This document shows positions 8,738 to 18,897 of a DNA stretch of 64,000 nucleotides, piece after piece; position 1 is the first letter of the stretch; each line of letters starts with the position of its first letter. The notes under the pieces are model-generated. The model did no database searches and was not told the origin of the DNA. It saw only the letters and a list, made by a program, of their open reading frames with translations. The DNA comes from VXMT01 sp965204835 (GTDB lineage: Bacteria; Chloroflexota; Dehalococcoidia; UBA2979): assembly GCA_965204835.1 (NCBI GenBank), contig OZ242017.1:1798001-1862000 (forward strand). Reading direction: 5' to 3'. A program made the position numbers and the translations under genes.

Positions 8738-9922
8738 ATGCCGCCCGAGGTCTACCCGGTCCACCAGGTCACCCGCTACCTGCGGGAGTTGATTGAGTCC
8801 AACCGCCACCTCTCCGACATCTGGGTGTCGGGCGAGGTCTCAAACCTCACGCGGGCCTCCTCTGGGCACGTCTACTTCACCATCGGCGACGGGGGCAGCG
8901 CGCTGCGCTGCGTGCTGTTCCGCAGCCGCGGCGTCGGCCAGGGGCAGCGGCTCGACGAGGGACTGTCGGTCGTCGTCTACGGCTCGCTCTCGCTCTACGA
9001 GCAGCGCGGCGACCTCTCGTTCATCGTCGACTTCGTGCAGCCGGAGGGCGTCGGCGCGCTCGCCGCGGAGTACGAGCGCCTGCGCACGAAGTTCGAGGAG
9101 GAGGGCCTGCTCGCCGTCGAGCGCAAGCGCGCTCTGCCACCGTTCCCGCAGCGGGTCGGCCTGGTCACCTCGCCCACCGGCGCGGTGCTCCACGACGTGA
9201 CCGACGTACTCGGGCGGCGCTGGCCGCTCGCGCGGCTCATCGTCGCGCCCGCGCGCGTGCAGGGCGAAGGCGCGTCCGCGCTCATCGCCGACGCGCTGCG
9301 GCGGCTCGGCGAGGAACAGCTCGACGCGATCATCGTGGCGCGCGGCGGCGGGTCCGCCGAGGACCTGTGGCCGTTCAACGAGGAGCCCGTGGGCCGCGCC
9401 ATCTACGCCGCGCCCGTACCGGTGATCTCCGCCGTCGGCCACGAGACCGACACCACGCTCGCCGACCTCGTCGCCGACGTGCGCGCCGCGACGCCGTCGG
9501 CCGCCGCCGAACTCGTCGCGCCCGACCGCGCCGAGGTCTCGCAGCGCGTGGGCGTCCTCGCACGCCACGCCGATGTCGCGGTGTCGCGGCGGCTCGACGC
9601 CTCACGCGACCGCACGGGCGCGCGCGCCACTGCGCTTGCCGCCGCCCTGCCCGACCTCGCGGCGGCCTCACGGCACGTCGGCGAGCGCGCCACCGCCGGC
9701 AGCCGCGCGCTCGAGCTTGTCATCGCCCGCGCGGGCGAGCGCACCGGCGCGTTCAGCGCGCGCCTCGCGGCGCTCTCGCCCCTCGCCACGCTCGACCGCG
9801 GGTACGCCGTCGTGACGCGCGAGGACGGCTCGGTCGTCACGTCCGCCACCGCCCTGCGACCCGACGACGCGGTACAGTTGCGGCTGCGCGACGGCACGCG
9901 CCCGGCGCGCATCACCGGCTGA
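8738..9922 (+). CDS. xseA: Exodeoxyribonuclease VII large subunit
   Basis: 394 residues. An N-terminal OB-fold (WVSGEVSNLTRASSGHVYF) is followed by the catalytic region with GLVTSPTGAVLHDV, IIVARGGGSAEDLWPFN and ISAVGHETDTTLADLVAD, then a helical coiled region that binds XseB. ExoVII degrades single-stranded DNA into oligonucleotides. The start ATG follows CGGAGCGAG. The partner xseB is normally adjacent, but here it begins only at 11955, separated by a permease gene. The protein is slightly shorter than the E. coli enzyme, with no missing motif. Confidence 0.95.
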   Translation: MPPEVYPVHQVTRYLRELIESNRHLSDIWVSGEVSNLTRASSGHVYFTIGDGGSALRCVLFRSRGVGQGQRLDEGLSVVVYGSLSLYEQRGDLSFIVDFVQPEGVGALAAEYERLRTKFEEEGLLAVERKRALPPFPQRVGLVTSPTGAVLHDVTDVLGRRWPLARLIVAPARVQGEGASALIADALRRLGEEQLDAIIVARGGGSAEDLWPFNEEPVGRAIYAAPVPVISAVGHETDTTLADLVADVRAATPSAAAELVAPDRAEVSQRVGVLARHADVAVSRRLDASRDRTGARATALAAALPDLAAASRHVGERATAGSRALELVIARAGERTGAFSARLAALSPLATLDRGYAVVTREDGSVVTSATALRPDDAVQLRLRDGTRPARITG

Positions 9923-9962
9923 CCGCGCCGCCACATCGAGGTGACCCCCGAGGCGCCCAGGC

Positions 9963-10044
9963 TTGCTGAGCAGCATACGTATCGGTGTATGTTGCCATAG
10001 TATCTTCCCACAACTACTCAGCTACGGGTGGTCACAGACCCGTA
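9963..10044 (+). promoter_or_regulatory. AT-rich promoter region and inverted repeat before the permease
   Basis: A locally AT-rich stretch (TATCGGTGTATG, ATAGTATCTTCC) lies between xseA and the permease and probably holds its promoter. The arms TACGGGT (10023-10029) and ACCCGTA (10038-10044) form a perfect 7-bp inverted repeat with an 8-nt loop, ending 5 nt before the proposed GTG start at 10050. It could be an operator or an RNA hairpin over the translation start; no factor can be named. Confidence 0.4.
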
Positions 10045-10049
10045 CGCCC

Positions 10050-11819
10050 GTGACCGTGCGGAGATTAACGCTGGCCCGCTCGCAGACCAACGACTACATC
10101 CTGTACGAGCCCGACGAGGCGCCCGCTCCGCTGGCCTGCCTTGGTCAAGGGGTGCTCACGATCCTCGGTCGCCTCATCGCAATGGCCGCGACTGCGGCAA
10201 TCATCGTCCAGGCGAGCGATCAGCCCGATGAGTACGTCGCATGGCTGTACTCGGCGTCGTTGGTGGTCTGCGGGCTCGGCACCATCCTGCAGGTCGTTCG
10301 GTTCCGGCGATTCGGCTCCGGGTATCCCAGCGGAGTCACGAGCAGCTCCTCGTTTATCGCCGTATCCATCGCCGCGCTCACAGCGGGCGGTCCGGCGCTG
10401 CTGGCCAGCGTGATGGTGGTGTCGGCAGTGCTGATGTTCCTGTTTGTCCAGCGCCTGTCGCTGCTGCGAAGGGTCATCACGCCAACGGTCACCGGGACCG
10501 TGTTGATGCTGCTCGCGGCCACGGTGATGTCGGTGATCCTGAGCAGGGTGTCGGATACGCCCGAGGGCGGCTCCGACATCGCGGTGCTCGTCGTTGCCGG
10601 GGCCACGTTCGGCGTGATCATCAGTCTGCGGCTGTTCGGCCGACCGGTCGTCCAACAGTGGACGCCACTCCTCACCATCCTCGTGGGCTGCGCCGTCTCG
10701 ATCCCGATGGGCCTGTGGGACAGCGAGCCCCTGAGGGATGCAGGATGGGTCGGCGTGCCGCTCGACGGCTGGCCCGGCTTCGGCTTCGACTTCGGGACCG
10801 ACTTCTGGACGCAACTGCCGGGCTTCGCGATCGTCTACCTGGCTGCGGCGATCTACGGCAGCAGCGACCTCATCGCCATCCAGCAGGTGGCGTGGCGGCG
10901 GCCGCGGGCAACGGACTTCCGTGTGGTCCAGGGGGCGCTCAACGTCCTGGTACTGAGTAATCTGCTCGCGGCGCTCGTGTCCGCCCTGCCCAGCACCGTG
11001 CCCTCGGCGAACTCGGCCCGCGTGTACCTCACCGGCGTGGCGGCCCGGCGCGTCGACGTCTATGCGGGGGCCATGCTGATCGCCGTGGCGATCCTGCCCA
11101 AGGCCATCGCGCTCCTGACCTCGATTCCGATGGCGGTGTTCGGCGCATACGTGGTCGTCGTGCTTGCGCTGCTCTTCGTGCAAGGCATGCGCCTGGTCAT
11201 GCAGGACGGGTTGGACGCGCGCCACGCCACGGCGGTCGGAGTCTCGTTCTGGCTCGGGGTGGGATTCCAGAACGACCTCATCTTCCCGAACCTCATCAGC
11301 GGACCGTGGGAGAGCCTGTTCAGCAACGGCCTCACTACCGGGTGCATCGCCATGCTGTTCTTCACCCTGCTGCTCAACCTGACGGGCCCGCGCTCGCGGC
11401 GACTGAACACCGAGCTGGATGTCTCGTCACTCCAGGAGATCGATGCCTTCTTGCGCGAGGCCGCGGCGCGCGCCGACTGGGACGAGGCATCCACGGAGCG
11501 CCTGCGCTCCGCGGGCGAGGAGACCCTGTCGAGCCTGCTCCCGCTCGACACGGAAGAACCCGACGCCGCACGCCGGAACCTCATCGTCCGCGCGCGCGGC
11601 GCCGAGGACCGCATCGAGCTGGAGTTCGTCGCAACCTCCGAGGAGGCGCGGGAGAACCTCGAAGACCGGCTCGCCTACCTCAGCGACCAGCCGCAGATCG
11701 AGGACGACTGCGAGCTGTCGTTCCGCCTGCTTCGCCACTACGCATCGTCCGTGCAGCATCGCAAGTACCACGAGATCGACGTCGTCACCGTCGAGGTGGA
11801 TGCAGCACGCTCGGCGTAA
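10050..11819 (+). CDS. NCS2-type (uracil/xanthine) permease with C-terminal GHKL-like domain
   Basis: About 589 residues from GTG 10050 (GTG 10056 also possible; the frame is open to 9963). Residues about 30-450 form roughly 12-14 hydrophobic segments of the nucleobase-cation-symporter-2 kind, including TPTVTGTVLMLL and ALPSTVPSANSARVYLTG. The soluble tail (about 475-589) resembles a degenerate histidine-kinase/anti-sigma ATPase fold: RSAGEETLSSLL in N-box position and a closing HRKYHEIDVVTVEV. Key N-box and G-box residues are absent, so ATP binding is doubtful. The substrate is unproven. It separates xseA from xseB and looks less G+C-rich than its neighbours, suggesting acquisition. A short homologous remnant of its C-terminus lies at 60712-60777. 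Confidence 0.72.
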   Translation: MTVRRLTLARSQTNDYILYEPDEAPAPLACLGQGVLTILGRLIAMAATAAIIVQASDQPDEYVAWLYSASLVVCGLGTILQVVRFRRFGSGYPSGVTSSSSFIAVSIAALTAGGPALLASVMVVSAVLMFLFVQRLSLLRRVITPTVTGTVLMLLAATVMSVILSRVSDTPEGGSDIAVLVVAGATFGVIISLRLFGRPVVQQWTPLLTILVGCAVSIPMGLWDSEPLRDAGWVGVPLDGWPGFGFDFGTDFWTQLPGFAIVYLAAAIYGSSDLIAIQQVAWRRPRATDFRVVQGALNVLVLSNLLAALVSALPSTVPSANSARVYLTGVAARRVDVYAGAMLIAVAILPKAIALLTSIPMAVFGAYVVVVLALLFVQGMRLVMQDGLDARHATAVGVSFWLGVGFQNDLIFPNLISGPWESLFSNGLTTGCIAMLFFTLLLNLTGPRSRRLNTELDVSSLQEIDAFLREAAARADWDEASTERLRSAGEETLSSLLPLDTEEPDAARRNLIVRARGAEDRIELEFVATSEEARENLEDRLAYLSDQPQIEDDCELSFRLLRHYASSVQHRKYHEIDVVTVEVDAARSA

Positions 11820-11875
11820 AGGGAGCACCGGCGGGTGTGGCCTCGGGTGGTCCCGACCTCTGCAGCGTTGCCCGG

Positions 11876-11881
11876 TACAAT
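11876..11881 (+). promoter_or_regulatory. putative -10 box before xseB
   Basis: TACAAT in the 135-bp gap between the permease and xseB, leaving a leader of about 65 nt. It lies between two arms of a widely spaced 10-bp inverted repeat (CCGGCGGGTG at 11828-11837 and CACCCGCCGG at 11918-11927), whose significance is unclear. Confidence 0.4.
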
Positions 11882-11954
11882 CCCCCTTGACCACGCGGCG
11901 GTGCGAGCACGCGGCTGCACCCGCCGGGGGACGATATCCGGAAATCGAGCCTCG

Positions 11955-12200
11955 ATGCCCGACGCCACGCCCGACCGGCCCGCAGGCGACGCCGACGACT
12001 CGTTCGAGGCGCTGTTCGCACGGCTGGAGGCGATCACCGCGCAGCTCGAAGCCGGCGACCTCCCCCTCGAACGCTCCGTCGAGCTCTACGCCGAGGGGAT
12101 GCGCATCGCCGAGCGCTGCCAGCGGATGCTCGCCGACGCCTCGCAGCGCGTCGAGCGGCTGCGCGAGGCGTACGACGAGGCACAGAGCTCGCTCCTGTGA
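11955..12200 (+). CDS. xseB: Exodeoxyribonuclease VII small subunit
   Basis: 81 residues. The signature SFEALFARLEAITAQLEAGD followed by LPLERSVELYAEGM is typical of XseB, a two-helix protein that binds the large subunit coiled coil. The ATG at 11955 is chosen because the family starts close to this motif, although the frame is open further upstream to 11835. The 3' end overlaps the following formyltransferase by 4 nt (GTGA). It is detached from xseA by the permease insertion. Confidence 0.9.
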   Translation: MPDATPDRPAGDADDSFEALFARLEAITAQLEAGDLPLERSVELYAEGMRIAERCQRMLADASQRVERLREAYDEAQSSLL

Positions 12201-13015
12201 CACTGCGCATCGGCTGGTTCACGACGGCACGCGGCCCCGGATCGCGCGGCATGTTCGAGTACGTCGAGCGCGCCATCCGCGGCGGCGACCTCGACGCCGA
12301 GTTTGCCTTCGTCTTCTCCAACCGCGAGCGCGGCGAGTCCGCGACGACCGACTCGTTCTTCGATCTCGTCGAGGGCGCGGGCATCCCCCTCGTGACCTGC
12401 TCGTCCGTCGCCTTTCGCCGCTCGGTCGGCGGCGAGCGGTCGCGGCCCGGCGAGCCGCTGCCGGAGTGGCGCCTGGCGTACGACCGCCTGGTCGCGGAGT
12501 CGATCGAGGAGCACCCCTTCGACCTCGGCGTGCTCGCCGGGTACATGCTGATCGTCGAGCGCGAGCTGGTGGAGCGGCACGCGCTGCTCAACCTCCACCC
12601 CGCGCTGCCGGACGGCCCGGCCGGCGTCTGGCAGGCTGTGATCCGCCAGCTCATCCGCGAAGGCGCATCGGAGAGCGGCGTGATGGTCCACCTCGCGATC
12701 CCCGAGGTCGACGAGGGCCCGGCGGTCGCCTACTGCCGCTACCCGCTGCGCGACCCCGCGCTGAGGATGCTGCGCGACGCGCTCCCGGCGCCTCCCATGC
12801 AACTCGGCGACGCTGACCTCGACGCGAGCCCGCTGTTCGCCGCCATCCGCGCCCGCGGCGTGGAGCGCGAGGCGCCGTTGCTCGCCGCCGCGATCGCGGA
12901 GTTCGCGAGCGGCGCCCTCCGCGTCGACGGTGCTCGCGTCGTCGACGCCGCAGGCAACACGGCGCCGCCCGCCGACGTGACGGAGCGCGTCGAGGCACAG
13001 CTCGCGGCGCGCTGA
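12197..13015 (+). CDS. PurN-like formyltransferase family protein
   Basis: 272 residues from a GTG overlapping the xseB stop. The formyl-transferase core is recognisable: IGWFTTARGPGSRG at the N-terminus, DLGVLAGYMLIVER, the Asn-His pair of NLHPALPDGPAG, and the catalytic-type Asp in IPEVDEGPAV. These correspond to the Asn/His/Asp triad of phosphoribosylglycinamide formyltransferase. The phosphate-binding start differs from bona fide PurN (GSGSN type), and the C-terminal 80 residues are extra. It may therefore be a divergent PurN or a formyltransferase acting on another amine. No other purine genes are nearby. Confidence 0.7.
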   Translation: MTLRIGWFTTARGPGSRGMFEYVERAIRGGDLDAEFAFVFSNRERGESATTDSFFDLVEGAGIPLVTCSSVAFRRSVGGERSRPGEPLPEWRLAYDRLVAESIEEHPFDLGVLAGYMLIVERELVERHALLNLHPALPDGPAGVWQAVIRQLIREGASESGVMVHLAIPEVDEGPAVAYCRYPLRDPALRMLRDALPAPPMQLGDADLDASPLFAAIRARGVEREAPLLAAAIAEFASGALRVDGARVVDAAGNTAPPADVTERVEAQLAAR

Positions 13016-13090
13016 GCGGCCCGTGCCGCTGGCCGGGCGGCCACTCGACCCGGTAGGCTGTCGGCACTCCCCCCGCGACGAGGACCGCGC

Positions 13091-13423
13091 GTGCCGGAAC
13101 CCACACCCCCCGCCGGCGCCCCCGTACCCATCGAGCGCGCCCTCACGCTCATCGACGAGCGGCTGCCCGCGCCGCTCGGATCGCACACGCGCGCGCTGGC
13201 CATCACCGCGTCCCGGGCCGTCGTCGTGGCGGCCGAGGTGGCGCTGCCGGTGCTCGCCCGCACCGTCGCCGTCGCCGTCGTCGCCTACGCGGCCGAGCAG
13301 GCGCTGCGCGCGAGCCTCGGGACGGTCGTCGAGCGGCTGCTGACGCCAGTGGACCGGGGAGGTCCGGCGACCCGCGTCGACATCACGGAGTGGACCGTCA
13401 TCGAGCGGTTCCGCCGCCGCTAG
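13091..13423 (+). CDS. Small protein with one hydrophobic segment, unknown function
   Basis: 110 residues from a GTG. A proline-rich N-terminus is followed by a hydrophobic stretch (about residues 40-65, AVVVAAEVALPVLARTVAV) that could be a membrane helix, then a basic C-terminus ending in RFRRR. I do not recognise a family. The gene has a plausible -10 box (TAGGCT at 13054-13059) and is followed almost immediately by the pseudouridine synthase gene with its own -10. G+C and codon usage are like the surrounding core genes. Confidence 0.55.
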   Translation: MPEPTPPAGAPVPIERALTLIDERLPAPLGSHTRALAITASRAVVVAAEVALPVLARTVAVAVVAYAAEQALRASLGTVVERLLTPVDRGGPATRVDITEWTVIERFRRR

Positions 13424-13426
13424 GCT
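13421..13426 (+). promoter_or_regulatory. -10 box close to the pseudouridine synthase start
   Basis: TAGGCT ends 10 nt before the GTG at 13437 and overlaps the stop codon of the preceding small gene, so the transcript has almost no leader. Confidence 0.42.
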
Positions 13427-13436
13427 CGCAGCGCGC

Positions 13437-14234
13437 GTGACCACCGACGATCCCCCGGACGCGCCCGGCGAACGCCTCCAGAAGATCCTCGCGCGACGCG
13501 GCTACGGCAGCCGCCGCAAGGCCGAGGAGCTGATCCGGGCCGGACGCGTCGAGGTCGACGGCCAACCGGCAACCATCGGCCAGCGCGCCGACCCCTCGGC
13601 CCGCATCACCGTCGACGGCACCGCGGTCGAGGCCGAGCAAGCCTCGCTCACGCTCATGCTGCACAAGCCGCCCGACGTGATCGTGGCCGCCTCGGACAGC
13701 CGGGGGCGGGCCACGGTCTTCGACCTGCTGGAGGACGCCCCGCCCGGGCTGCGGCACGTCGGCCGCCTCGACCGCGACAGCGAGGGGCTGCTGCTGCTCA
13801 CGACCGACGGTGAGCTCGCGCACCGCGTGGCCCACCCCCGGTTCGAGGTCGCGAAGACCTACGAGGCGCTCGTCGACGGCCGCCCCGGCGATGACGCCCT
13901 CGCGCGCCTGCGCGACGGCATCGACCTCGACGACGGCCCGACGCACCCCACCGAGGCCGAGCGGCTGCGGCGCGCCGGCGACGGGTGGTGGGTTCGGCTC
14001 GTGCTCCACGAGGGGCGCAAGCGCCAGGTGCGGCGGATGCTCGCGGCCGTCGGACACCCCGTCCGCCGGCTGGCGCGCACGCACCTCGGTCCGCTCGAAC
14101 TCGGCGACCTGCCCGCGGGCGCGTCCCGCTCCCTGACCCACGAGGAGCTTGCCGAGCTGCGTGCGCTCTGCGGGCTCGACGCGCCGCCGGTGGACGCCGC
14201 CGATGGCGCGTTCCTATCATCGCGTGACCGCTGA
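13437..14234 (+). CDS. RsuA/RluB-family 16S/23S rRNA pseudouridine synthase
   Basis: 265 residues. An N-terminal S4 RNA-binding domain (RLQKILARRGYGSRRKAEEL, about 12-70) precedes the catalytic domain with the Asp-containing motif HVGRLDRDSEGLLLLTTDG and the family motif GRKRQVRRMLAAVGHPV. It isomerises uridine to pseudouridine in rRNA. In many bacteria an rluB-type gene sits next to cmk (and scpAB); here cmk follows at 14250. The position modified (RsuA versus RluB type) cannot be decided from this sequence alone. Confidence 0.92.
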   Translation: MTTDDPPDAPGERLQKILARRGYGSRRKAEELIRAGRVEVDGQPATIGQRADPSARITVDGTAVEAEQASLTLMLHKPPDVIVAASDSRGRATVFDLLEDAPPGLRHVGRLDRDSEGLLLLTTDGELAHRVAHPRFEVAKTYEALVDGRPGDDALARLRDGIDLDDGPTHPTEAERLRRAGDGWWVRLVLHEGRKRQVRRMLAAVGHPVRRLARTHLGPLELGDLPAGASRSLTHEELAELRALCGLDAPPVDAADGAFLSSRDR

Positions 14235-14249
14235 GGGGACGGCGCGCCG

Positions 14250-14984
14250 GTGGAGCACACGATCCCGACCGGCGCACCAGAGTCCGAGGCCCGCACGGCC
14301 TCGATCGCCCGCAGCGTCGCGATCGACGGCCCGACCGCCTCGGGCAAGAGTGCCGTCGGCCGCGCGCTGGCGCGCCACCTCGGCTACGGCTTCCTCGACA
14401 CCGGCCTCATGTACCGCGCCTGCACGCTCGCCGTCCTGGAGTCGCCCGTGGGCGCCGACGACGAGGACGCGGTCGCCGCGCTCGTGCGCGACCTGGACCT
14501 CGACGTGCAGTGGCCGGATCCCGAGACGCCGCGCGTCGTCCTCGCGGGCGACGACGTCGGCGACCGCCTGCGCGAGCCGGCGATCGAGTCGACCGTGTCG
14601 CTGATCTCGCGCGTGCCCGCCGTGCGCGACGAGCTCGTGCGTCGCCAGCGCGCGTTCGCCGAGCGGTCGCCGATCGTCATGGCCGGCCGCGACATCGGCA
14701 CGCGCGTGCTCACCGAGGCCCGCACCAAGCTCTTCCTCGACGCATCGCTCGAGGTCCGGGCAGCGCGACGGCTCGCCGAGGAGCAGGCCGCGGGCCGCGG
14801 CAGCGACCTCGGGCGCGTCAGCCGGGAGACCGACCGACGCGATCAGATGGACTCGACCGGCAAGCGCGCGATCCGCCCCGAGCAGGCCGCCCCGGACGCC
14901 GTTGTGATCCTCACCGACGACCTCGATGTCGACGGCGTCGTCGCGCGCGCGATCGAGGCCTACGAGCGGGCGAACGCCCCGTGA
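14250..14984 (+). CDS. cmk: Cytidylate kinase
   Basis: 244 residues from GTG 14250. After a 25-residue leader the P-loop VAIDGPTASGKSAVGRALA appears, then DTGLMYRACTLAVLE for nucleotide binding, the CMP-binding region, and MAGRDIGTRVL with DRRDQMDST near the C-terminus. It phosphorylates CMP and dCMP using ATP. It overlaps plsC by 4 nt; the cmk-plsC order is common in Gram-positive and related bacteria. The long N-terminal leader may mean that the true start is internal. Confidence 0.94.
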   Translation: MEHTIPTGAPESEARTASIARSVAIDGPTASGKSAVGRALARHLGYGFLDTGLMYRACTLAVLESPVGADDEDAVAALVRDLDLDVQWPDPETPRVVLAGDDVGDRLREPAIESTVSLISRVPAVRDELVRRQRAFAERSPIVMAGRDIGTRVLTEARTKLFLDASLEVRAARRLAEEQAAGRGSDLGRVSRETDRRDQMDSTGKRAIRPEQAAPDAVVILTDDLDVDGVVARAIEAYERANAP

Positions 14985-15700
14985 GGCGGCTCTGGCTTTT
15001 CGCGGGGAGGATGTTCTACGGCTTCAGCCGCGTGGCGATGCCGTTCGCGCTGCGGCTCGCCGGCAGCCTGCGGATCGAACACGCCGACCGCGTCCCGCTC
15101 GACGGCGGCGTGATGATCGTCGCGAACCACGCAGCCCTCGTGGACCCCATCCTCGTCTGCGCGGCGGCGCCGCGGCGGCTCCGCCCGATCGCCAAGCGCG
15201 AGCTGTTCGAGACGCCCCTCATCGGGTGGACGGTGTGGCTCTACGGCGCGTTCCCCGTGCGACGCCACTCGGGCGACCTCGGCGCGCTGCGCGCGGGCCG
15301 CAACCACCTGCGAGCCGGGCGCGCCGTGCTCGTACACCCCGAGGGCACGCGCTCGCCGGACGGGCGGCTCACGCCCGGGCTGCCGGGCTCGGCGGTGATG
15401 GCGCTGCTCGGCGGCGCGCCGATCGTGCCGTGCGCGATCACCGGCACCTCCCCGATCCGCGGCCCTCGCTCGATCCTGAACGCATTCCTGCGCCGCAACC
15501 TCTCGATCCGCGTGGTCTTCGGCGAGCCGTTCACCCTCGACGAGGGCAAGCCCACAGCCGACCGCGCCGAGGAGGCGACCGACCTCATCATGCGCCGCAT
15601 CGCCGAACTCATGCCCGAGGAGTACCGCGGCGCGTACGGCCCCGGCTCCGAAGGCCAACTCGTCGTCGCCCGCCACCGCGACGACGACACCGCAGGGTAG
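14981..15700 (+). CDS. plsC: 1-acyl-glycerol-3-phosphate acyltransferase
   Basis: 239 residues from a GTG overlapping the cmk stop. Acyltransferase block I is NHAALVDPI (the HX4D catalytic motif), block II FPVRRHSGD, block III VHPEGTRSPDG and block IV VPCAITGTSP. It transfers an acyl group to the sn-2 position of lysophosphatidic acid at the cytoplasmic face of the membrane. An amphipathic N-terminus (LWLFAGRMFYGFSR) likely anchors it. Confidence 0.92.
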   Translation: MRRLWLFAGRMFYGFSRVAMPFALRLAGSLRIEHADRVPLDGGVMIVANHAALVDPILVCAAAPRRLRPIAKRELFETPLIGWTVWLYGAFPVRRHSGDLGALRAGRNHLRAGRAVLVHPEGTRSPDGRLTPGLPGSAVMALLGGAPIVPCAITGTSPIRGPRSILNAFLRRNLSIRVVFGEPFTLDEGKPTADRAEEATDLIMRRIAELMPEEYRGAYGPGSEGQLVVARHRDDDTAG

Positions 15701-16003
15701 CCGTCGGGTGCCTGCCTACCTCGGAGGCCACTCGCCGCCCGGGCGGTGGGCGACTGATGCGCTCGTTGCGTCGTTCCGGGAGGCGCAGGCGGCAGGCATT
15801 CAGATCCACGACGCGAACATCGTTTACGACGATGCTCGCGCGCGAGGCACGCGACATGCTCCGCAGAACGGCGCCTGGAGCGAAGCGGCGCTTGTACTTG
15901 ACAGCCACGGCGCACGTTGTATTAGGACATATGTGTTCTGATGTTGGTAGACTCAGAAGCACGCGTGTAACTAGACGTCTCCCCGGACCGGCACTGAACC
16001 GAC
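15701..16003 (+). promoter_or_regulatory. Non-coding stretch with a strong promoter and palindrome
   Basis: About 300 bp after plsC with visibly lower G+C than the core. A weak GTG-started ORF (15708-15941, 77 aa) matches nothing I recognise and is not annotated. Near the end is the best sigma-70-like promoter of the window: TTGACA (15898-15903), 16-nt spacer, TATTAG (15920-15925). The palindrome ACATATGT (15927-15934) covers the expected start of transcription and could be an operator. It would drive the membrane ORF at 16004. Confidence 0.5.
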
Positions 16004-16513
16004 ATGGGCTCACAGTCGCGGGAACGACTCGCCATAAGAGACGAGACGGCGACGCGGCTGCAGGGAATCTCGATGACCGCGGGCGGACTGCTCATCCGGC
16101 TCGCAGCCCGATTTCTGGGCCCGTGGAAGCTGGCGATACTGTTCATCCTGATCAGTGCCGCCGCCATTCTCATCGATGTGATGGAGCCGGACTGGCTGCC
16201 GGGTCACCGCGAGGCAGCGACGGTCTTTTGGCTTCTACTGTTGCTGTGCACAGCGGGGATTCTGGAGAGCAGGAGTCTCCTGAGCCTGGCGGTTCTACTA
16301 GTCAAGCCGAAGTCGCCGTTGCTCCCTGTCGCATTCGCCTCAGGAGCCGCCGTCGCGCTCCTGACCGGGCTCCCGAATTCCGATCCAACCTGGCACTTGC
16401 ACTTGGTCCTGTGGTTCATGTCATGTTATGCACCAGTACTATCCAGGATCGACAGCAATCAATGGAGTGGACGCAGGCCGCGACGCATCTCACATTCGGG
16501 TCTTGTGCGTTGA
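16004..16513 (+). CDS. Predicted multi-pass membrane protein (N-terminal part?)
   Basis: 169 residues. At least four hydrophobic segments are visible (WKLAILFILISAAAILIDV, ATVFWLLLLLCTAGILE, LLPVAFASGAAVALLTGL, LHLVLWFMSCYAPVL), followed by a polar tail that may be out of frame. No family is recognised. Lower G+C and isolation between plsC and glmS suggest acquired DNA. The next ORF begins 91 bp before this one ends, in the +2 frame, and also encodes membrane helices. The pair may be a single gene broken by a frameshift or two overlapping genes. It has the strong promoter at 15898. Confidence 0.5.
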   Translation: MGSQSRERLAIRDETATRLQGISMTAGGLLIRLAARFLGPWKLAILFILISAAAILIDVMEPDWLPGHREAATVFWLLLLLCTAGILESRSLLSLAVLLVKPKSPLLPVAFASGAAVALLTGLPNSDPTWHLHLVLWFMSCYAPVLSRIDSNQWSGRRPRRISHSGLVR

Positions 16514-16836
16514 ATATGTTCCTGGTTGTCCCGGCGTTCCCCTTGGCCGTCGAGGTCTGGATCTTGTTCGTCTTGGCGGCGCTGGGCACAGTTCGCGGGG
16601 TCGCCGTTACCTACGGACTGATGTTGATTGCGGGTTCCGCAGTCACGTTCCTCATGAGCCGAGCCGATGTGGAACTCGCTGCTGCGGGTGCCTGCATGGC
16701 GCTCCTTGTCTCGTTCACCATCATCTTTACCCCGAGCCTCATCTGGATCAGGTCTCGCCTGGATCGGGATCGTTGGAGGAAGCGCGCGCACCTAAACCGA
16801 ATACGCTCGGGGATCGGCCCTCAGCATTTCGTTTAG
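16423..16836 (+). CDS. Predicted membrane protein (second ORF or frameshifted continuation)
   Basis: About 137 residues from ATG 16423. It contains three hydrophobic segments (NMFLVVPAFPLAVEVWILFV, VAVTYGLMLIAGSAVTFLM, AACMALLVSFTIIFTP-like) and a basic tail (IRSRLDRDRWRKRA). It overlaps the preceding ORF in another frame by 91 bp. Joined to it by one frame change the product would be about 270 residues with seven or so helices. No ribosome binding site stands out before 16423, which favours the frameshift reading. Function unknown. Confidence 0.42.
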   Translation: MLCTSTIQDRQQSMEWTQAATHLTFGSCALNMFLVVPAFPLAVEVWILFVLAALGTVRGVAVTYGLMLIAGSAVTFLMSRADVELAAAGACMALLVSFTIIFTPSLIWIRSRLDRDRWRKRAHLNRIRSGIGPQHFV

Positions 16837-16942
16837 GCGCAGCTCCGTGTCTTGAAGGCACCGCGCGGCTGACAGGGGCTGTGAGCTACCCGCGGACTCC
16901 GAACTGAGGACCAGTCGGGAATCCGGACACCGATCTGGATGC

Positions 16943-16972
16943 TCGACTTGCTGCCTTGGCGGGCGCTACGCT
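16943..16972 (+). promoter_or_regulatory. putative glmS promoter
   Basis: TCGACT (16943-16948) and TACGCT (16967-16972) with an 18-nt spacer, 34 nt before the glmS ATG. The -10 type is the recurrent TAnnnT; the -35 match is partial. Confidence 0.4.
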
Positions 16973-17006
16973 AGTCGCGGCGGGGCCGGACACGGGGACT
17001 GCGCAC

Positions 17007-18860
<1,854 letters not shown>

Positions 18861-18897
18861 CCCACCATTCCACGCCACACCACGCCACACCACATAA

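Noticed and set aside
9963..10049. TTG at 9963 as the permease start
   Set aside because: The added 29 residues are not conserved-looking and fall in the AT-rich promoter region; GTG 10050 or 10056 fits better.
15708..15941. 77-codon ORF after plsC
   Set aside because: No recognisable family, unremarkable composition, and the promoter for the next gene lies inside its 3' end.
16973..17006. glmS ribozyme
   Set aside because: The leader between the probable promoter and the glmS ATG is only about 30 nt, far too short for the ribozyme.
18872..18891. Tandem CGCCACACCA as the start of a CRISPR or larger repeat array
   Set aside because: Only two short copies without spacers; no CRISPR-like periodic repeats or cas genes anywhere in the window.
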